DNA from: Triparma columacea
Taxonomy: Eukaryota; Sar; Bolidophyceae; Parmales; Triparmaceae
Direction: 5' to 3'
Assembly: GCA_030267965.1 (NCBI GenBank)
Contig: BRYA01000056.1
Span: forward strand, 1 to 48,971
DNA: 48,971 nucleotides
Part shown: piece after piece, positions 1-10,608 of the stretch
How the letters are laid out: every line of letters starts with the position of its first letter
Numbering within the stretch: position 1 is the first letter of the stretch
The notes under the pieces: generated by a model
Told to the model about the DNA's origin: nothing
Seen by the model: only the letters and a program-made list of their open reading frames with translations
Databases searched by the model: none
Program-made: the position numbers and the translations under genes

Positions 1-626
1 TCGTTGGTGGTTGGGATAGCACCGCGCGTGAGAAACAGCCTGCATAAGTCGTGTGCTCCATAAGTCATAGTAAAAGTAAGTGGTGAAACAACATGTCCAT
101 GATGGTCAACCACTGTCTTGTTCACATTTGCTCCATGATCGAGAAGTGCTATGGCGTGATCAATGTGTCTCTTTTCAGCAGCAAGCATCAAAAGGTTGGA
201 AAAGTCTTTCAGCACCCCTTCGACTCGTAGGTCCATATTAGGGTCAAGTCCATGTTCTAAGAGCAATCTCAAGATTGTTGAATTGTCACTTTTCTTCACT
301 GATATACTTGCGGCCATATACATGGCTTCCTTGTTGTTGAAGCCGGCCTCTAAGGTAAGCTTGACCATCTCAACATTATCGTGAAGAGAGGCGTTTGTGA
401 GGACTGAAACTACGCCCCATTTCTCACCAACAAGCACTGAATAAGCGCCTGACAAAACCTCAGGACCATGTTCCTTGACATACCCCTTGATGCGATCCCA
501 GTCTTGCTCATCAGCCCATCCCAAGCACAGCTGCTGACCGTCTGTCAAATCGTCCCAACTAGATTCTGTCACATTTGTGGTCTCTGATGATTTGTGTGAC
601 GATTGTACCTCTGATTGTGAATCCAT
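1..626 (-). CDS. Ankyrin-repeat protein, 3' part beyond left edge
   Basis: A reading frame opens at an ATG at 626 and runs to the left edge without a stop, so only the N-terminal ~208 residues are visible. After a Ser/Thr-rich start, residues ~60-208 show ankyrin-type helix pairs: LLLEHGLDPN, then LMLAAEKRH..AIALLDHGANVN, then PLTFTMTYGAHDLCRLFLTRGAIP. Ankyrin arrays bind partner proteins; neither partner nor location can be inferred. There is no signal peptide or membrane segment. The small repeat number seen may reflect only the cut. No intron is needed in the visible part. Confidence 0.75.
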   Translation of the reverse strand, partial: MDSQSEVQSSHKSSETTNVTESSWDDLTDGQQLCLGWADEQDWDRIKGYVKEHGPEVLSGAYSVLVGEKWGVVSVLTNASLHDNVEMVKLTLEAGFNNKEAMYMAASISVKKSDNSTILRLLLEHGLDPNMDLRVEGVLKDFSNLLMLAAEKRHIDHAIALLDHGANVNKTVVDHHGHVVSPLTFTMTYGAHDLCRLFLTRGAIPTTN

Positions 627-1085
627 TTTTGAGCGAACCTACCCCAAAATTTGAGTTTATAGCGGCAAATTACGATGTGAAAGTGATCAACAAAGCCTTA
701 AAGGTACTCCACTTAGGCAGAAGTGTCGTGTAGGTGCTGTTATGTGTCTCAAGTCGAAACAAACCCCAAAAATTTGGCTCTCTTCAGCAATCTGACAATC
801 CTTGGTCTGATTTCTGATTTCAGATTCCAGCCGATTTCCAAAAGTAAAAAAAAGAATGTAATTTGCGCCTTCACCTGCGACCGATATGTCCATCATGCTG
901 GCGTCGTCGGGCAAACCGGAAGTATTCCTTTTGTGCTCCCTCTCTATCATGGCCATAGACGACCGCTTGACGTATTGTTTGTTTTTGGCCTTCAACGTTA
1001 TGTTGAAGCAGAAGTCTGGAAGGTGAGGAGAAGCTGATTGAGGATGAAATAAGACTGACGCGTTCAATCAAACATCTGTCCTTTC
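627..1085. other. Intergenic stretch, no clear gene
   Basis: This lies between two minus-strand genes, upstream of the ankyrin gene and downstream of the RGG protein gene. Both strands carry open frames of about 100-126 codons, overlapping each other. The minus frame has a plausible-looking stretch (GLPDDASMMDIS) followed by GTGAAG, but I could not join it to a neighbouring exon. It may be an exon relic or chance. Confidence 0.4.
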
Positions 1086-2756
1086 CTAAAACCCCCCACC
1101 CGCACGTTTCCACTTGTCTTCGTCACTGCCCCTTCCGCCACTTCTACCAACCGCGCGTTTCCACTTGTCTTCGTCACTGCCCCTTCCGCCACGACCAGCA
1201 CCACGACCAGCACCACGACCAGCACCACGACCAGAGCCACGACCAGCACCGCCACTTCTACTCCGCCTCCACGTGTTCCCCCTCGTGTTGCCAGTGTTGA
1301 ACTGATTCAACTGCGCAACATCAGTGTGAACAGTGAATTGCCGACTCGACACAGTTTTCTTCTCTTCGTCGTGCTCAGCGTTGAACGTACCGAGGATTTC
1401 GAGGTTCCCAAGTCCGTCACTCTCTTCAGCCTCGAGAAGCTCTGTGCCAACCTCATCTTGAATCGAAAGATGCTCGAGGAATGAAAGGCGCCCCTTTTCT
1501 CGATTGTAAATTACTACTCGACTCTTTCCACTACTTGGATAAGCACTTCTTTTCATTTTAATGTTGATGTCAGTCTCCGACTTCTCAGCGTCATTCTCTG
1601 CAAGTAAGTAGATTTTCAAATTTACTGATTCGTCAGAATGGTTAAGGACGAATTTAATCCTCGTATCTTCAGCAATTTCGAAGAGAAGGGCCTTAACTCC
1701 AAGTTCATTTCCCGTCGCTCTATCTATGACTTTGATATGATTCTTCTTGCTTTGATCAACGCCTACATAAGCACACACGTGGAAGTTGACGCCATCTGTA
1801 GCGTCGCCGTAGGGCTGACCGACTTCCCCACTGCTCCGAATAACCAAGTTAAGAGAGTCAGAAACTGATACGAAGCGCCAAACTCCTGTCACCGTGAAGT
1901 TCCCCTTAAAATCCTGTTTCGTAACCAAGAACGGTCGCCCTATAAAGCCAATTCCTCTCGGAACACCTTTGACTAAACAAGGACCCATGTATCTATCTTC
2001 CGAAACATAGGAATCATCCTTTGCGTCAAACCATACAGTGATCGGCCTCTTCTTGCTGTAATCAGTGATATACACGATGCCCTTGTAACGGAACACCCAG
2101 GATCTTGTTAACTTCCCCTTGTGATATTCCTGATATGAACATCGACCAAACTGAACCACATTGTTTAGCTGCTCCAAAACAATGTCCCTTTGGGCCATGC
2201 GCTGGTCTGCGTGTGTTCCTTTCATTACATTTACATCTACTCCTACACTGTCTTGCCTGCCGTTTGAAAGGAGGCTGTCTTCGAGCTCCCACATCTCCCT
2301 TGTCGTTTCGACATTCTCGTCAGATTGAGATGTCGATGATCTCTCCCATCCTTTTAGTGAGGCTGAGTATTCAAATGTTGGCATTTGGCAGACGCCACGT
2401 GGCTTAATGTTTTTCGCTTGCTTATCAGCTACCTCAAACGTAACCAGTTGCCCGGGAATTATATTGCTTACGCCTCGGAAAGGAATGTTAGCGCTCGCGT
2501 TGCTGACGGGGTCAGCATACTGAATGATCCCCTCATATGCATCTGTCCTTTGTTGCTTTTGGCAAGACGCAACGTGACCTTGCTTTTGCTCGTGAAGAGA
2601 AAGTTTAGTAAGACCGGCATGCACGTTGTTGGCTTGCAGTTTCTTGTCTTCTTTTGCGATATTTTGAGAAGTAATCGAATGGTGTTGTTGTGGCGGAACG
2701 GGAGGGAGAGAGTTTGCAGCCCCCGTGTCTTCTTTAGGTACTTTTCCTTGACTCAT
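1086..2756 (-). CDS. RGG-box protein with possible cold-shock-like segment
   Basis: Single-exon frame of 556 residues from the ATG at 2756. The frame extends 31 codons upstream, but that part looks like untranslated leader, so MSQGKV is taken as the start. Residues ~70-125 (GIIQYAD...PGQLVTFEVADK..A.NIKP) resemble the beta-strand pattern of cold-shock/OB folds; this is a weak inference. The middle ~300 residues are unrecognised. The C-terminus is a Gly/Arg tract (GAGRGAGRG-type) followed by two copies of GGRGSDEDKWKRA, encoded by tandem DNA repeats. RGG tails usually bind RNA, so an RNA-binding role is the best guess. No signal peptide or membrane segment. Confidence 0.65.
   Translation of the reverse strand: MSQGKVPKEDTGAANSLPPVPPQQHHSITSQNIAKEDKKLQANNVHAGLTKLSLHEQKQGHVASCQKQQRTDAYEGIIQYADPVSNASANIPFRGVSNIIPGQLVTFEVADKQAKNIKPRGVCQMPTFEYSASLKGWERSSTSQSDENVETTREMWELEDSLLSNGRQDSVGVDVNVMKGTHADQRMAQRDIVLEQLNNVVQFGRCSYQEYHKGKLTRSWVFRYKGIVYITDYSKKRPITVWFDAKDDSYVSEDRYMGPCLVKGVPRGIGFIGRPFLVTKQDFKGNFTVTGVWRFVSVSDSLNLVIRSSGEVGQPYGDATDGVNFHVCAYVGVDQSKKNHIKVIDRATGNELGVKALLFEIAEDTRIKFVLNHSDESVNLKIYLLAENDAEKSETDINIKMKRSAYPSSGKSRVVIYNREKGRLSFLEHLSIQDEVGTELLEAEESDGLGNLEILGTFNAEHDEEKKTVSSRQFTVHTDVAQLNQFNTGNTRGNTWRRSRSGGAGRGSGRGAGRGAGRGAGRGGRGSDEDKWKRAVGRSGGRGSDEDKWKRAGGGF
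1101..1248. repeat. Coding minisatellite in the RGG tail
   Basis: Two arrays lie side by side. A 51-bp unit starts at 1101 and again at 1152 with few changes, and encodes the duplicated DEDKWKRA block. Five 12-bp units (CCACGACCAGCA type) fill 1189-1248 and encode Gly-Ala-Gly-Arg steps. Both keep the reading frame of the surrounding gene. Confidence 0.85.
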
Positions 2757-3322
2757 GGTGGGAGAATGAAAATACTGTGTGATTTGTAGGGGTGCTCTGT
2801 GGGTGGGGTGGGAAATGGTGGTGAGTAAGTGTAAATGGGTGTACACCAAAGTTACGGCGGTGCGCCAGAAATACCCCCGTCGTGTCGGTGAGGCACATAT
2901 TGGGAAACTAACGTATTTAGGTCGAAATCTCCTCTATCTTGCAGTCGGCATCATGGGAGGGAGGTCTACCAAACTCAATACGATAATGAGAAGGGTGAAC
3001 CAAGACGATGTCTGAATAACACCTACCTCTTCGACACTATTGAGTGCTATACCAAGACGAACTGAGCTGTTATTTGACAAAGGTGAGCTTGGAATCCATT
3101 TTGCGGGACCCAACCAACTCTTTGTTCGGAGTCAGATTGTCCCCAAAAAAATCGTTGTGGTGTTTTATATTTACTGCGTGCAAGTTAAGAAAAGGAGGGT
3201 GTCGCTTCTTCTGTTATACGAGGTTCGCGGGGCGCTTTTACATGACACAGACACAGTTGATCTCTTCAATAAAAATGTATTTCATTATCTTTCCGTCTTT
3301 CCCCCACTTCCTTGCTAGTCAC
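2757..3322. other. Intergenic stretch
   Basis: Upstream region of the RGG protein and downstream region of the next minus-strand gene. The open frames inside are short and lack domain-like character. Nothing else was recognised. Confidence 0.5.
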
Positions 3323-4246
3323 CTAGTCCTCCCCCTCGTTCTCTTCTCCCCCTTCCTCTTCCTCCTCCATCATAGCTGTCCCTTCCTCCTCCTCCTCCCT
3401 CTCCTCCCCCTCATCTTCCTCTTCCCCCATCATAACCGTCCCCTCATCATCCTCCTCACCCCCTTCCCCCTCCTCACCCCCCCCCCCCTTAACTGCCCCT
3501 TCAACCCTCCCCTTAGCCCTCCACCAGTTCCAACCGATCAACCCAGCCGCCCCCAAAACGACTGCAACTCCCCCCCCAACAGCCCCCCAAGTAACCCACT
3601 TATCCCCCCCCTCCTCAACCGTGAAAACTTCCACCTCCCTAACAGCCGTTGCGTCGTACCTGTACCTCGTTATTCCCCCGACCTGTGATTCCCCCTGCAT
3701 ATAACCTCCTATTAATCCCTGGCCCATTTCCTCAGTGCTAGGTTCCCACTCGTCAACGTACCCGCATTCACAAGCTAAACCTGATACCCCCTCCCCTACT
3801 ACAACGTTTCCCACAGCCTCACACACCCTCACACCTTGAGCTTCTGTGGCCTCTTCCTCCGTTTCTCCTCCCGCTACGTTCCATTCGCATGGTAAAGAAA
3901 ACTCAACCTCTGGGTCGTAGTTCCTCCTCCCCCCCCCACAACCGTTCGTGGCCTCGTTTAAACCGCACCGACGAGCGTAACATAACACATCCTTAAGGAC
4001 GGGGTCCGCGACTGATGAGTTTATTGAGGATGAGGAGGTGAAGGATCCGATGCAGTTTACTTTCAAGGTTTTTGTTGTACCTGGTTTTAGGTATAATACA
4101 ATACCTTCATTAACACCCTCATCAACACTCTCATCGACGATATCAACCTTAACTTGAAAGGTGCAATTGACGGTTGTAGGTAGTCCCATTGCCTCATTAT
4201 CCTCCTCATCTATCGGAGTTCGGGAACATTTTGTTTGTGAGGACAT
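3323..4246 (-). CDS. Single-pass membrane protein, Cys-rich ectodomain, acidic tail
   Basis: ATG at 4246, 307 residues. Residues ~1-215 carry scattered cysteines (near CYARRCGLNE, LPCEWNV and LACECGY) typical of an extracytoplasmic domain. A hydrophobic stretch at ~220-243 (VTWGAVGGGVAVVLGAAGL) is followed by Trp/Arg/Lys residues that suit a membrane exit. The last ~60 residues are almost entirely Glu/Gly/Asp, with the motif GTxMM twice. No cleavable signal peptide is visible, so either a 5' exon is missing or the protein is inserted by its internal segment. The family is not recognised. The tail lies over a pyrimidine-rich plus strand, which inflates its acidity through sequence bias. Confidence 0.55.
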   Translation of the reverse strand: MSSQTKCSRTPIDEEDNEAMGLPTTVNCTFQVKVDIVDESVDEGVNEGIVLYLKPGTTKTLKVNCIGSFTSSSSINSSVADPVLKDVLCYARRCGLNEATNGCGGGRRNYDPEVEFSLPCEWNVAGGETEEEATEAQGVRVCEAVGNVVVGEGVSGLACECGYVDEWEPSTEEMGQGLIGGYMQGESQVGGITRYRYDATAVREVEVFTVEEGGDKWVTWGAVGGGVAVVLGAAGLIGWNWWRAKGRVEGAVKGGGGEEGEGGEEDDEGTVMMGEEEDEGEEREEEEEGTAMMEEEEEGGEENEGED

Positions 4247-4370
4247 GAATTTGCTGCTGTATGGCTTTGAATGATGATGTTATTATTGTAGTGTGATTGT
4301 AGTTTGATTATTTTAGTAAATGTGTGGTAATATGCGTAAAATATGCGTCAAATGATCCTAAAATGTCAAA

Positions 4371-5843
4371 ATGCTGAAAAATAGTCTCTCCAATTTCGCC
4401 AACCCGGAAATGAGGATTCAACAAAGGAGACAATTTTTTATCTCAATGACACATAATCTCCCTTTAAACTTCACGCAACTTGTAATACTATCCACAATCC
4501 TAGCCTTCTTTGTCCTACTCCTCCGTTCATTCCTCAAGACCCTTCTCTTCCATCCCATAGCATCTAAATTAGCCCTAAAATACCACTCCGCAAAATGGAG
4601 ATACATAAACAAAGATAAAGTCGACAAGTTCGCAGACAGCGGTTTCAAACTACTAGTACACACAGCCATGACTTACTGGGGATTCAGGTGAGAGGATTTT
4701 TGTGTTAAAAGAGGAGAGAGGGGGAGGGTTTTTGAAACAAACTGAGGGGGGACAAACACGAAAACTATGTTTTAATCTATCTTTAAGTGCTCACCAAAAA
4801 CACAATACTACCAACGTTTGCGGAGGGGGTATCGTCCCCTATTATACCCCACAAACATACCTTACGCCTCCTAACCCTTACTCCAAACCCTATATCATAC
4901 AACGAATTAAAAACGTTCACCAAAAACCCACACAGCTACCTTCGAGGTCAGTCCTTCTTCACGGTATCGTCAGACCTATGGGTTAACCAAGGGAGTTGGA
5001 CGTGCGACTGGTTTGGAGGGATGTATTACGTGTCGCAGATCGCTTATAATTTACAAGGTGAGGTTTGGAACGTTACTGAGGAGGGTTTGGGAAGGGGGGG
5101 TGGGAGCATGAGAATGAGTTAAGGAACGCATTGGTGTGTGACTCGGCTAGGATATGTAGTTTGAAAAACCAACAGGTCAACATTAATTACTAACACCCTC
5201 TCTCCCCCCACCCCAACAACCGTGTGTCTTAGAGTTGATCCGTATCCTCTCCACCTCCTTCGTAATAACCCTCCATACCCCCTACATCTCCCTCTCCCCT
5301 TCTCTCCGTGGTGATTTCCGCGAGATGATAATCCACCACCTCGCCACAAACATCCTCCTTCTTCTCTCCGTCCTCTTCTCCGTAGTCCGTATTGGTATCG
5401 TAGTTTTATACCTCCATGATATCTCAGACGTATTAATAGACGTTGCGAAGATGTGTAATTTCCTTAAACTTAAATTACCAACTGCCATTACCTTTATCGG
5501 GATGATGGGTGTTTGGGGGTATTATAGGATGTGGTTCTTCCCTAACTACGTTATCAGGTCGGCGTGGAATGACACGGAGGAAGTGGGAGTTGGGATTTAT
5601 GGGAGGGAGAGTTACTTGATTTATAGGGGGGTGTTCGTGTCTTTACTAGTGACGTTATTAGGTCTGCATGTATACTGGTTTGGGCTATTCTGTGAAATGG
5701 CGAGACTACTAGCAGTGAAGTTTGAGACTCACGACCTTAGCGTACACAAGGGAGGGGAGGAGTACGAGATCGTTAGGAGGAATGTGGGGGGGGAGGATTT
5801 AGGGAATAGGGGTAGGGCAGGTAAGAACGGGGCGCCTTTTTGA
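4371..5843 (+). CDS. Ceramide synthase (Lag1/TLC family sphingoid N-acyltransferase)
   Basis: Predicted exons are 4371-4687, 4936-5057 and 5233-5843, joining in frame to 349 residues. The protein should attach an acyl-CoA chain to a sphingoid base in the ER membrane. Several hydrophobic segments are present, beginning near residue 30. The Lag1 signature is clear in exon 3: RGDFREMIIHH followed by RIGIVVLYLHDISDV and AKMCNF. It carries the adjacent His pair and the HDxSD motif typical of the active site. Exon 1 holds the KFADSGFKL stretch that precedes TLC domains, and exon 2 holds the LWVNQ...YYVSQIAY part. Introns are 248 and 175 nt (GTGAG...CAG and GTGAG...TAG). The length is usual for the family. 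A four-codon upstream ORF starts at 4363 and overlaps the start codon. Confidence 0.88.
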
Positions 5844-6281
5844 GACAGATGAGAAGAGAGGGGGGGGGGCAGTTACAGCTTTTACCACGAGCAACACACA
5901 CACTCACCACACGTAACACACCTTACGAACGCAAGACTCGGCGAGCCTTAGTACACACGACTTACCAAGCCAAGCAGGACCATCGGATGAAGGTTACGGG
6001 AGGGGGGAGGGTGACAGGGAGAAGGAAAGGAAGAAAGCACAGTGATTAAAAACAGTGATTTTAAGCGTTTGATAACGAAAATGCAGAATTTGTCGTAACT
6101 GAGTTAAATTCGTGCGGCGTCTTACTTAATTGAATAATGTGTGATTTTTCCTTCCCCTTTTTACAATTCCAAATTGAAAAACTCCAAAACTCCATTCTTT
6201 GTTTTGAAAGTCCCTCACTTTTGGCGAATTCCGTCGATAATTTGATACCTTGTACCTTCGGATTACCTTTCATACATCAAT
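5844..6281. other. Intergenic stretch
   Basis: Between two plus-strand genes. The first part is G-rich 3' flank, and 6050-6281 is AT-richer. A 5' exon with a signal peptide for the next gene might lie here, but I could not identify one. Confidence 0.4.
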
Positions 6282-8725
6282 ATGTCAATAGATATCTATC
6301 CTTCAACGAATATATCGTATATAGAGGCTCAAATGGTTCCTAATGTTGGAGACATCGTTTTTGTGTTCCAAACAAGCCTCTTTAATTCCTCCTCATCCAC
6401 ATCATTAACGTCATCTACAAACTATATGTATACATCTCCAATACGTGTCATTAGTCGTATAGAGAATATGCAGCCAAACTGCATCACTTTCAAATCCACT
6501 CCCACATCCACTCCCACCACCGCCACCACATTCCCACCAAAACTAGAATGCTCACCTTGCCTCTCAATTACCCGCTCCTACGTTAAACTCTCCCGCCTGA
6601 TCCTTACTGGATCGAGTCAGTCCTCCGCCGAACCTCTCCAGTACCCCTATGGTGGCTCAATCGTTTCAACAGACTCCATCCTAGAGATTACAGACTGCAC
6701 CTTCCAAAACAACCAGGCCTACTCAAACGGGGGGACAATCGCTCACCTAACTACCCCCGCCATGGGCTTCGTCCCGTCGCTAACTATCACAAACTCCAAC
6801 TTCCTAGACTCAACGTCGCTGAATGGAGGTGGAGGGTGCGTGTTCGTTGGGCTGTCTTTCCCCTCTCCCGTAACCCTCACCAACAACACCTTCTCAAACT
6901 GCCTCGCCCCCTCCATCAACACCGGCTCCTCCTCCGGAGGCGCCCTCTCAATCTCCCAGTACTACCCGCTCCCTCCCTCCCCCCCCACCATAAACCTAAC
7001 CTCCAACAAATACTCCTCCTCCTACGCCTGCGCCTACACCCAGACCTGCCCGACCTCCCATTTCTCCATAACCCACCCCTCAACCCTAGTCTCCCCACCC
7101 CCACCCTCCACCTCAAACAAATGTTCCGTACCACCATCATTCCCCCCAACACTCGTAACATTAATCTGCCCACAGTACCGCGGATACCCACTATCTAAGT
7201 GCGACACGATCTTCACATCGAGGTCCTTCTACCCTCAGGTAAACGCCACCGTAGACTGCGGTGATTTTCCTGTCAACCGGGGTGACGGTATTGACGTTAA
7301 CGGGGGGACGGCGGGTGGTTCTGGTCAACCTGTTGTTGTTAACACGGTTAATGAGGGGAGTAACAAGTATACTATAGGAGCGATATTCGGGATTGTTGGA
7401 CTACTTATTGGGATTATTATCGGACTTATTGTCAGGAGACGTAAGGTGAGAGTTCGACGCATATGTTTACGTTGGATGGCCTAGATAATGACACGGACAT
7501 AATAATTATCGACACCACCGACCAGCCGCGAAAACCTGTCGAACGTCACACTAACAAGAGCGTAAAAAACCCCTTCTCTAAACCCAAACAGGATCGCGGG
7601 AACGTTCGTTCTCTCCCTCAATCTCGTCCTCCTATAACCACCACGACCCCCACATCAATCCCTCCAATATGTTTATCCCCCGCCTTCTCCGGTTCAACAA
7701 CAACCTCAGATCGATCCTCCCCCTCAATCGGTAGTCACGTATCAGACTACCAGGACCCTTTCGCGTGGGGTAACGGACCTTCTCTTTGTCGTGTGGGAGG
7801 AGGTGGGGGGGAGGGTGCTATGGTTGGTCTCGCTGGTATATTCGACGGCTCCGAAACCGATGTATCTTCTTCATCACAATTAGGATCATACCAATCGAAC
7901 ACAACACCAACCTCACCCCCTCACGAAGAGAGAGAGACGATTAAGGAATACGAAGGAAAAGAGACGTTGGGGGTACATGGTAGGAGACCTACTATTGTCG
8001 ACGCTGATATGCTCACGAATGAGGAGTACCAAGATATGCAGAGAAGGTGAGAGGCCGGGTATCATCGGGGGGGGGGACGGATGATGTATGTTTGTTCAAA
8101 GAAAGGGGAAACTAACACGGAGGGAACAACGCCTTACACTCTTTACACACGTAAAAACAGTTTACACGTTGCGAGTGGTAGTGGTTCCAGTGGTTCCGGA
8201 GGTATTTGGGCATCCGGTAATGTAGGTTCAGGTGTCTGGGGATCCGCAAGTCGGAGTTTAAGCTACGGTGGATCCTCTGACTCAGGTGTTATGGAATTGA
8301 CTGAACTTGAGGGTGCAGGAGGGGTTGTTGAAAACGCGAGAAGCGAACCGTTTTTGGGTGCGTTTAGCTGGGGGGATAGTAAGCCGAGCTTTGGGTTCTT
8401 TGGGAGCTTTAGGGCGGTCAGCTATGAACAGAATGGGAGGGTTGTGGAGGGGACTATGGGGAGGAAGAAGGCTGTGGCGAATGACGTTAGGACGGCTGTG
8501 GGGGGGGGACTCGTCGGGGGTGGGGCAACACAGTTCGGGGGGGGGGAAGATGAAGGTACGGCGGAAGTTAAGGGGAGGGCGGAGGGGGGGGAGGGAAGCA
8601 CGAGGAGCGGAGGGAACATGACGGTTAAGAGCATGGGGACGATGGAAGAAGAGGATGAGGTGGATCAGGGAACGCCTGCGAAGATTAGGATGGAGGAGGG
8701 GGGGGGGGAGAGAGAGCTGCGTTGA
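6282..8725 (+). CDS. Beta-helix surface protein with C-terminal membrane anchor
   Basis: Predicted exons are 6282-7440, 7485-8046 and 8161-8725, giving 761 residues. Residues ~100-230 repeat short beta-strand units with Asn/Gly turns (ITDCTFQNNQAYSNGG, ITNSNFLDS..LNGGG, LTNNTFSNC..SSGGAL). This is the FxxN / GG[AT]-type pattern of right-handed beta-helix proteins, also seen in chlamydial polymorphic outer-membrane repeats. A membrane helix follows at ~365-383 (IGAIFGIVGLLIGIIIGLIV) and then RRR, so the rest is cytoplasmic: Ser/Pro-rich in exon 2, Gly/Ser-rich in exon 3. The first intron would be only 44 nt (GTAAG...TAG) and is the least certain join. No signal peptide is visible, so an upstream exon may be missing. 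Family function unknown; probably a cell-surface protein. Confidence 0.55.
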
Positions 8726-8812
8726 AAGTTAATCAAATCGCACCCGGGCAGGACAGAGATACTCGTAATTGTTTTTTATTACACTGGTTGGCTCCTCCTT
8801 CAGAATTTTTTG

Positions 8813-10220
8813 TCAGAACGTCACCGTGACGCCTCCCGCTCTTATTCTGTTCATGACGTCCGGCATTGTTTGGCAAAGTTGGCCGCACTGGAGAGTCTTT
8901 AGGCCTTTCATCGACGAAACCGCATCCCAGCCCTCCTCCTGGACCTGGCAGAAACCCAGTCGAAGGATTTCGAGCTTCTGTAAACTGGCGAGACAATGAA
9001 TGTCGAAGACGGGCGTGAAGCTCAGGTCCAGGAGGGTCAACTCTTTCAAGCCTCCCAAGCTTTCCAGGTTGGTGACATTGGTCGATATCAGCATGAGCTC
9101 CCTCAGCTTTCGGCACCCCCTCAGCGGTGTTAGGTCACTAACCGAGGTCCCCGAGCAGTTGAGGACCTCCAGCTTCTCGCACTTCGCAAGGGGCAGTATG
9201 TCCGTGACCTGCGTGTGAACTAGGAAAAGGAACTTGAGGTTCCCGCACGCCCCGACCTCAGAAATGTCGGATATGCCCGTGGCTGATAGGCCGAGGAGCT
9301 CGAGGCGGGAGCAGCCGCTGACCCCGGCGATGGACTCCACCCGGGTGTTCCGAAGGTCGAGGGTCGTTATGTTCTTGAACATGGAAAGGTTGAGCCTATC
9401 TGTGCTACGGACTGAGGTGAAGGACAGGTCCAGCACGGAGAGGGGGAATTTGTGGAACGTCAAGCAAGATATCTTGGCGCCGTGGAGGTCGGGGAAGCGC
9501 TGGATATAGGAGAAAATGTGATCGACCAGGAAAGGAAGGTTGGTCAGGAGGAAGAAGAGGGGTGATCGGTTGTTCGGGGGTGGCTTCAGGGATAGTCTTG
9601 TGAAGCTTTGTCTGTGTGGCAGCGAGCGAAGCAAGCAGAGGAGGATGTGGTTAGTGGGCGATGGTATTCCCTCCTCCCTCCATGTTGAAGTGCCTCCTGA
9701 CGATTAGTTTCAGCGATCGCAGATCGAGCAAGCCAGCACGCCGATCCTCCCCCGTGCCATCTCCCCCACCTTCCCTCCGCCCCTCCCCTCCAACCTCCCC
9801 ACTCCTCCCCATCTCATCCCATCCCATCCCATGCCCATCCACTCACCTGACCATCTTCAACTGAGACTGATGCACCTCCCCGGCGTTTAAGCTCGTCGTT
9901 CTTCCCCGCTTTCCTCCCGTGAATAGTTGTACCCCCTCGATATCCCCCCCATTGTTTCCTGTTTCCACCTCAAGTGTTTCCCATCTAGTATCGCTGTTGG
10001 AGTTTCTGGTGTCTTTCTTAACTTCAGAGTTTGGCATTGGTGTAGGCGGCGGTGGGGGTGGGAAGGAGGAGGGGGGGAACGAGAATGGGGACGAAATTGG
10101 GGCCATTCGCGACGATCCATCCCTTGGAGTGGACACTGACTGGGGTGGAGAACGAAGCGAAAGGTCCAAGGGGAGGTCGTTGGCGAACTTCTCGCATATT
10201 TGCTCCGGAAGCGAGCTCAT
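8813..10220 (-). CDS. Leucine-rich-repeat protein (SDS22-like repeats)
   Basis: Exons 10220-9847 and 9611-8813 join in frame to 390 residues. An earlier in-frame ATG at 10328 would add 36 residues. Exon 1 is Pro/Ser-rich and disordered. Exon 2 holds about seven 22-residue LRRs (LEVLNCSGTSVSDLTPL, LRELMLISTNVTNLESL, LTLLDLSFTPVFDIHCL), of the short SDS22-like class that forms a protein-binding solenoid. No F-box is obvious, although the stretch LFFLLTNLPFLVDHIFSYI at the start of exon 2 sits where one could be. The intron (235 nt) starts GTGAG and ends CACAG. The 3' end faces the beta-helix gene across 87 bp. Binding partner unknown. Confidence 0.7.
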
Positions 10221-10608
10221 GGTGAGCCGGGTGGATGAGGGAGGCTTGCCTCGGTTCGGTCGTGTCAATATTGGCAATTCTATACTGCAAACAAGTGAGT
10301 GCGACAGAGAGAGAAACAAAGCAACCATCTCGAAGGTGGTTTTTGGGGTTTAAGTGGGGTGTATGTGAATGATGAAAGGTGGGGGGTGCGTTGTGCATGT
10401 AAATTGAAATCTATAATTTAACGCAGTTTCTGCTCCGCCTCTCGTTCCTCACAAGGGCGCCGCAGGATTCCTTTGTCAAGTATCTCGCCACCTCCCACTA
10501 AATAAGAAACAACATGTGTCCTCCCTCCTCCACAAATCCCTCGTCACAAACTAAATCTTACTGTAGCTCATGCGCCTCCGCCTACCTCCTGGCCAAGCCA
10601 GACTCTAT

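Noticed and set aside
3040..3688. Plus-strand open frames opposite the acidic-tail protein
   Set aside because: Proline/Leu-rich translation of a pyrimidine tract with no domain or splice context.
4363..4377. Four-codon upstream ORF overlapping the ceramide synthase start
   Set aside because: Too short to call a regulatory feature without ribosome data; mentioned only as an oddity in the gene entry.
7463..8050. Separate small gene downstream of the beta-helix frame
   Set aside because: Its end coincides with a GTGAG donor and its frame joins both neighbours by splicing, so it is treated as exon 2 of the same gene.
9651..9842. Extra middle exon of the LRR gene (RRHFNMEGGG stretch)
   Set aside because: A good-looking GTCAG acceptor precedes it, but its frame runs into TAA with no usable donor; the direct join 9847 to 9611 keeps frame.
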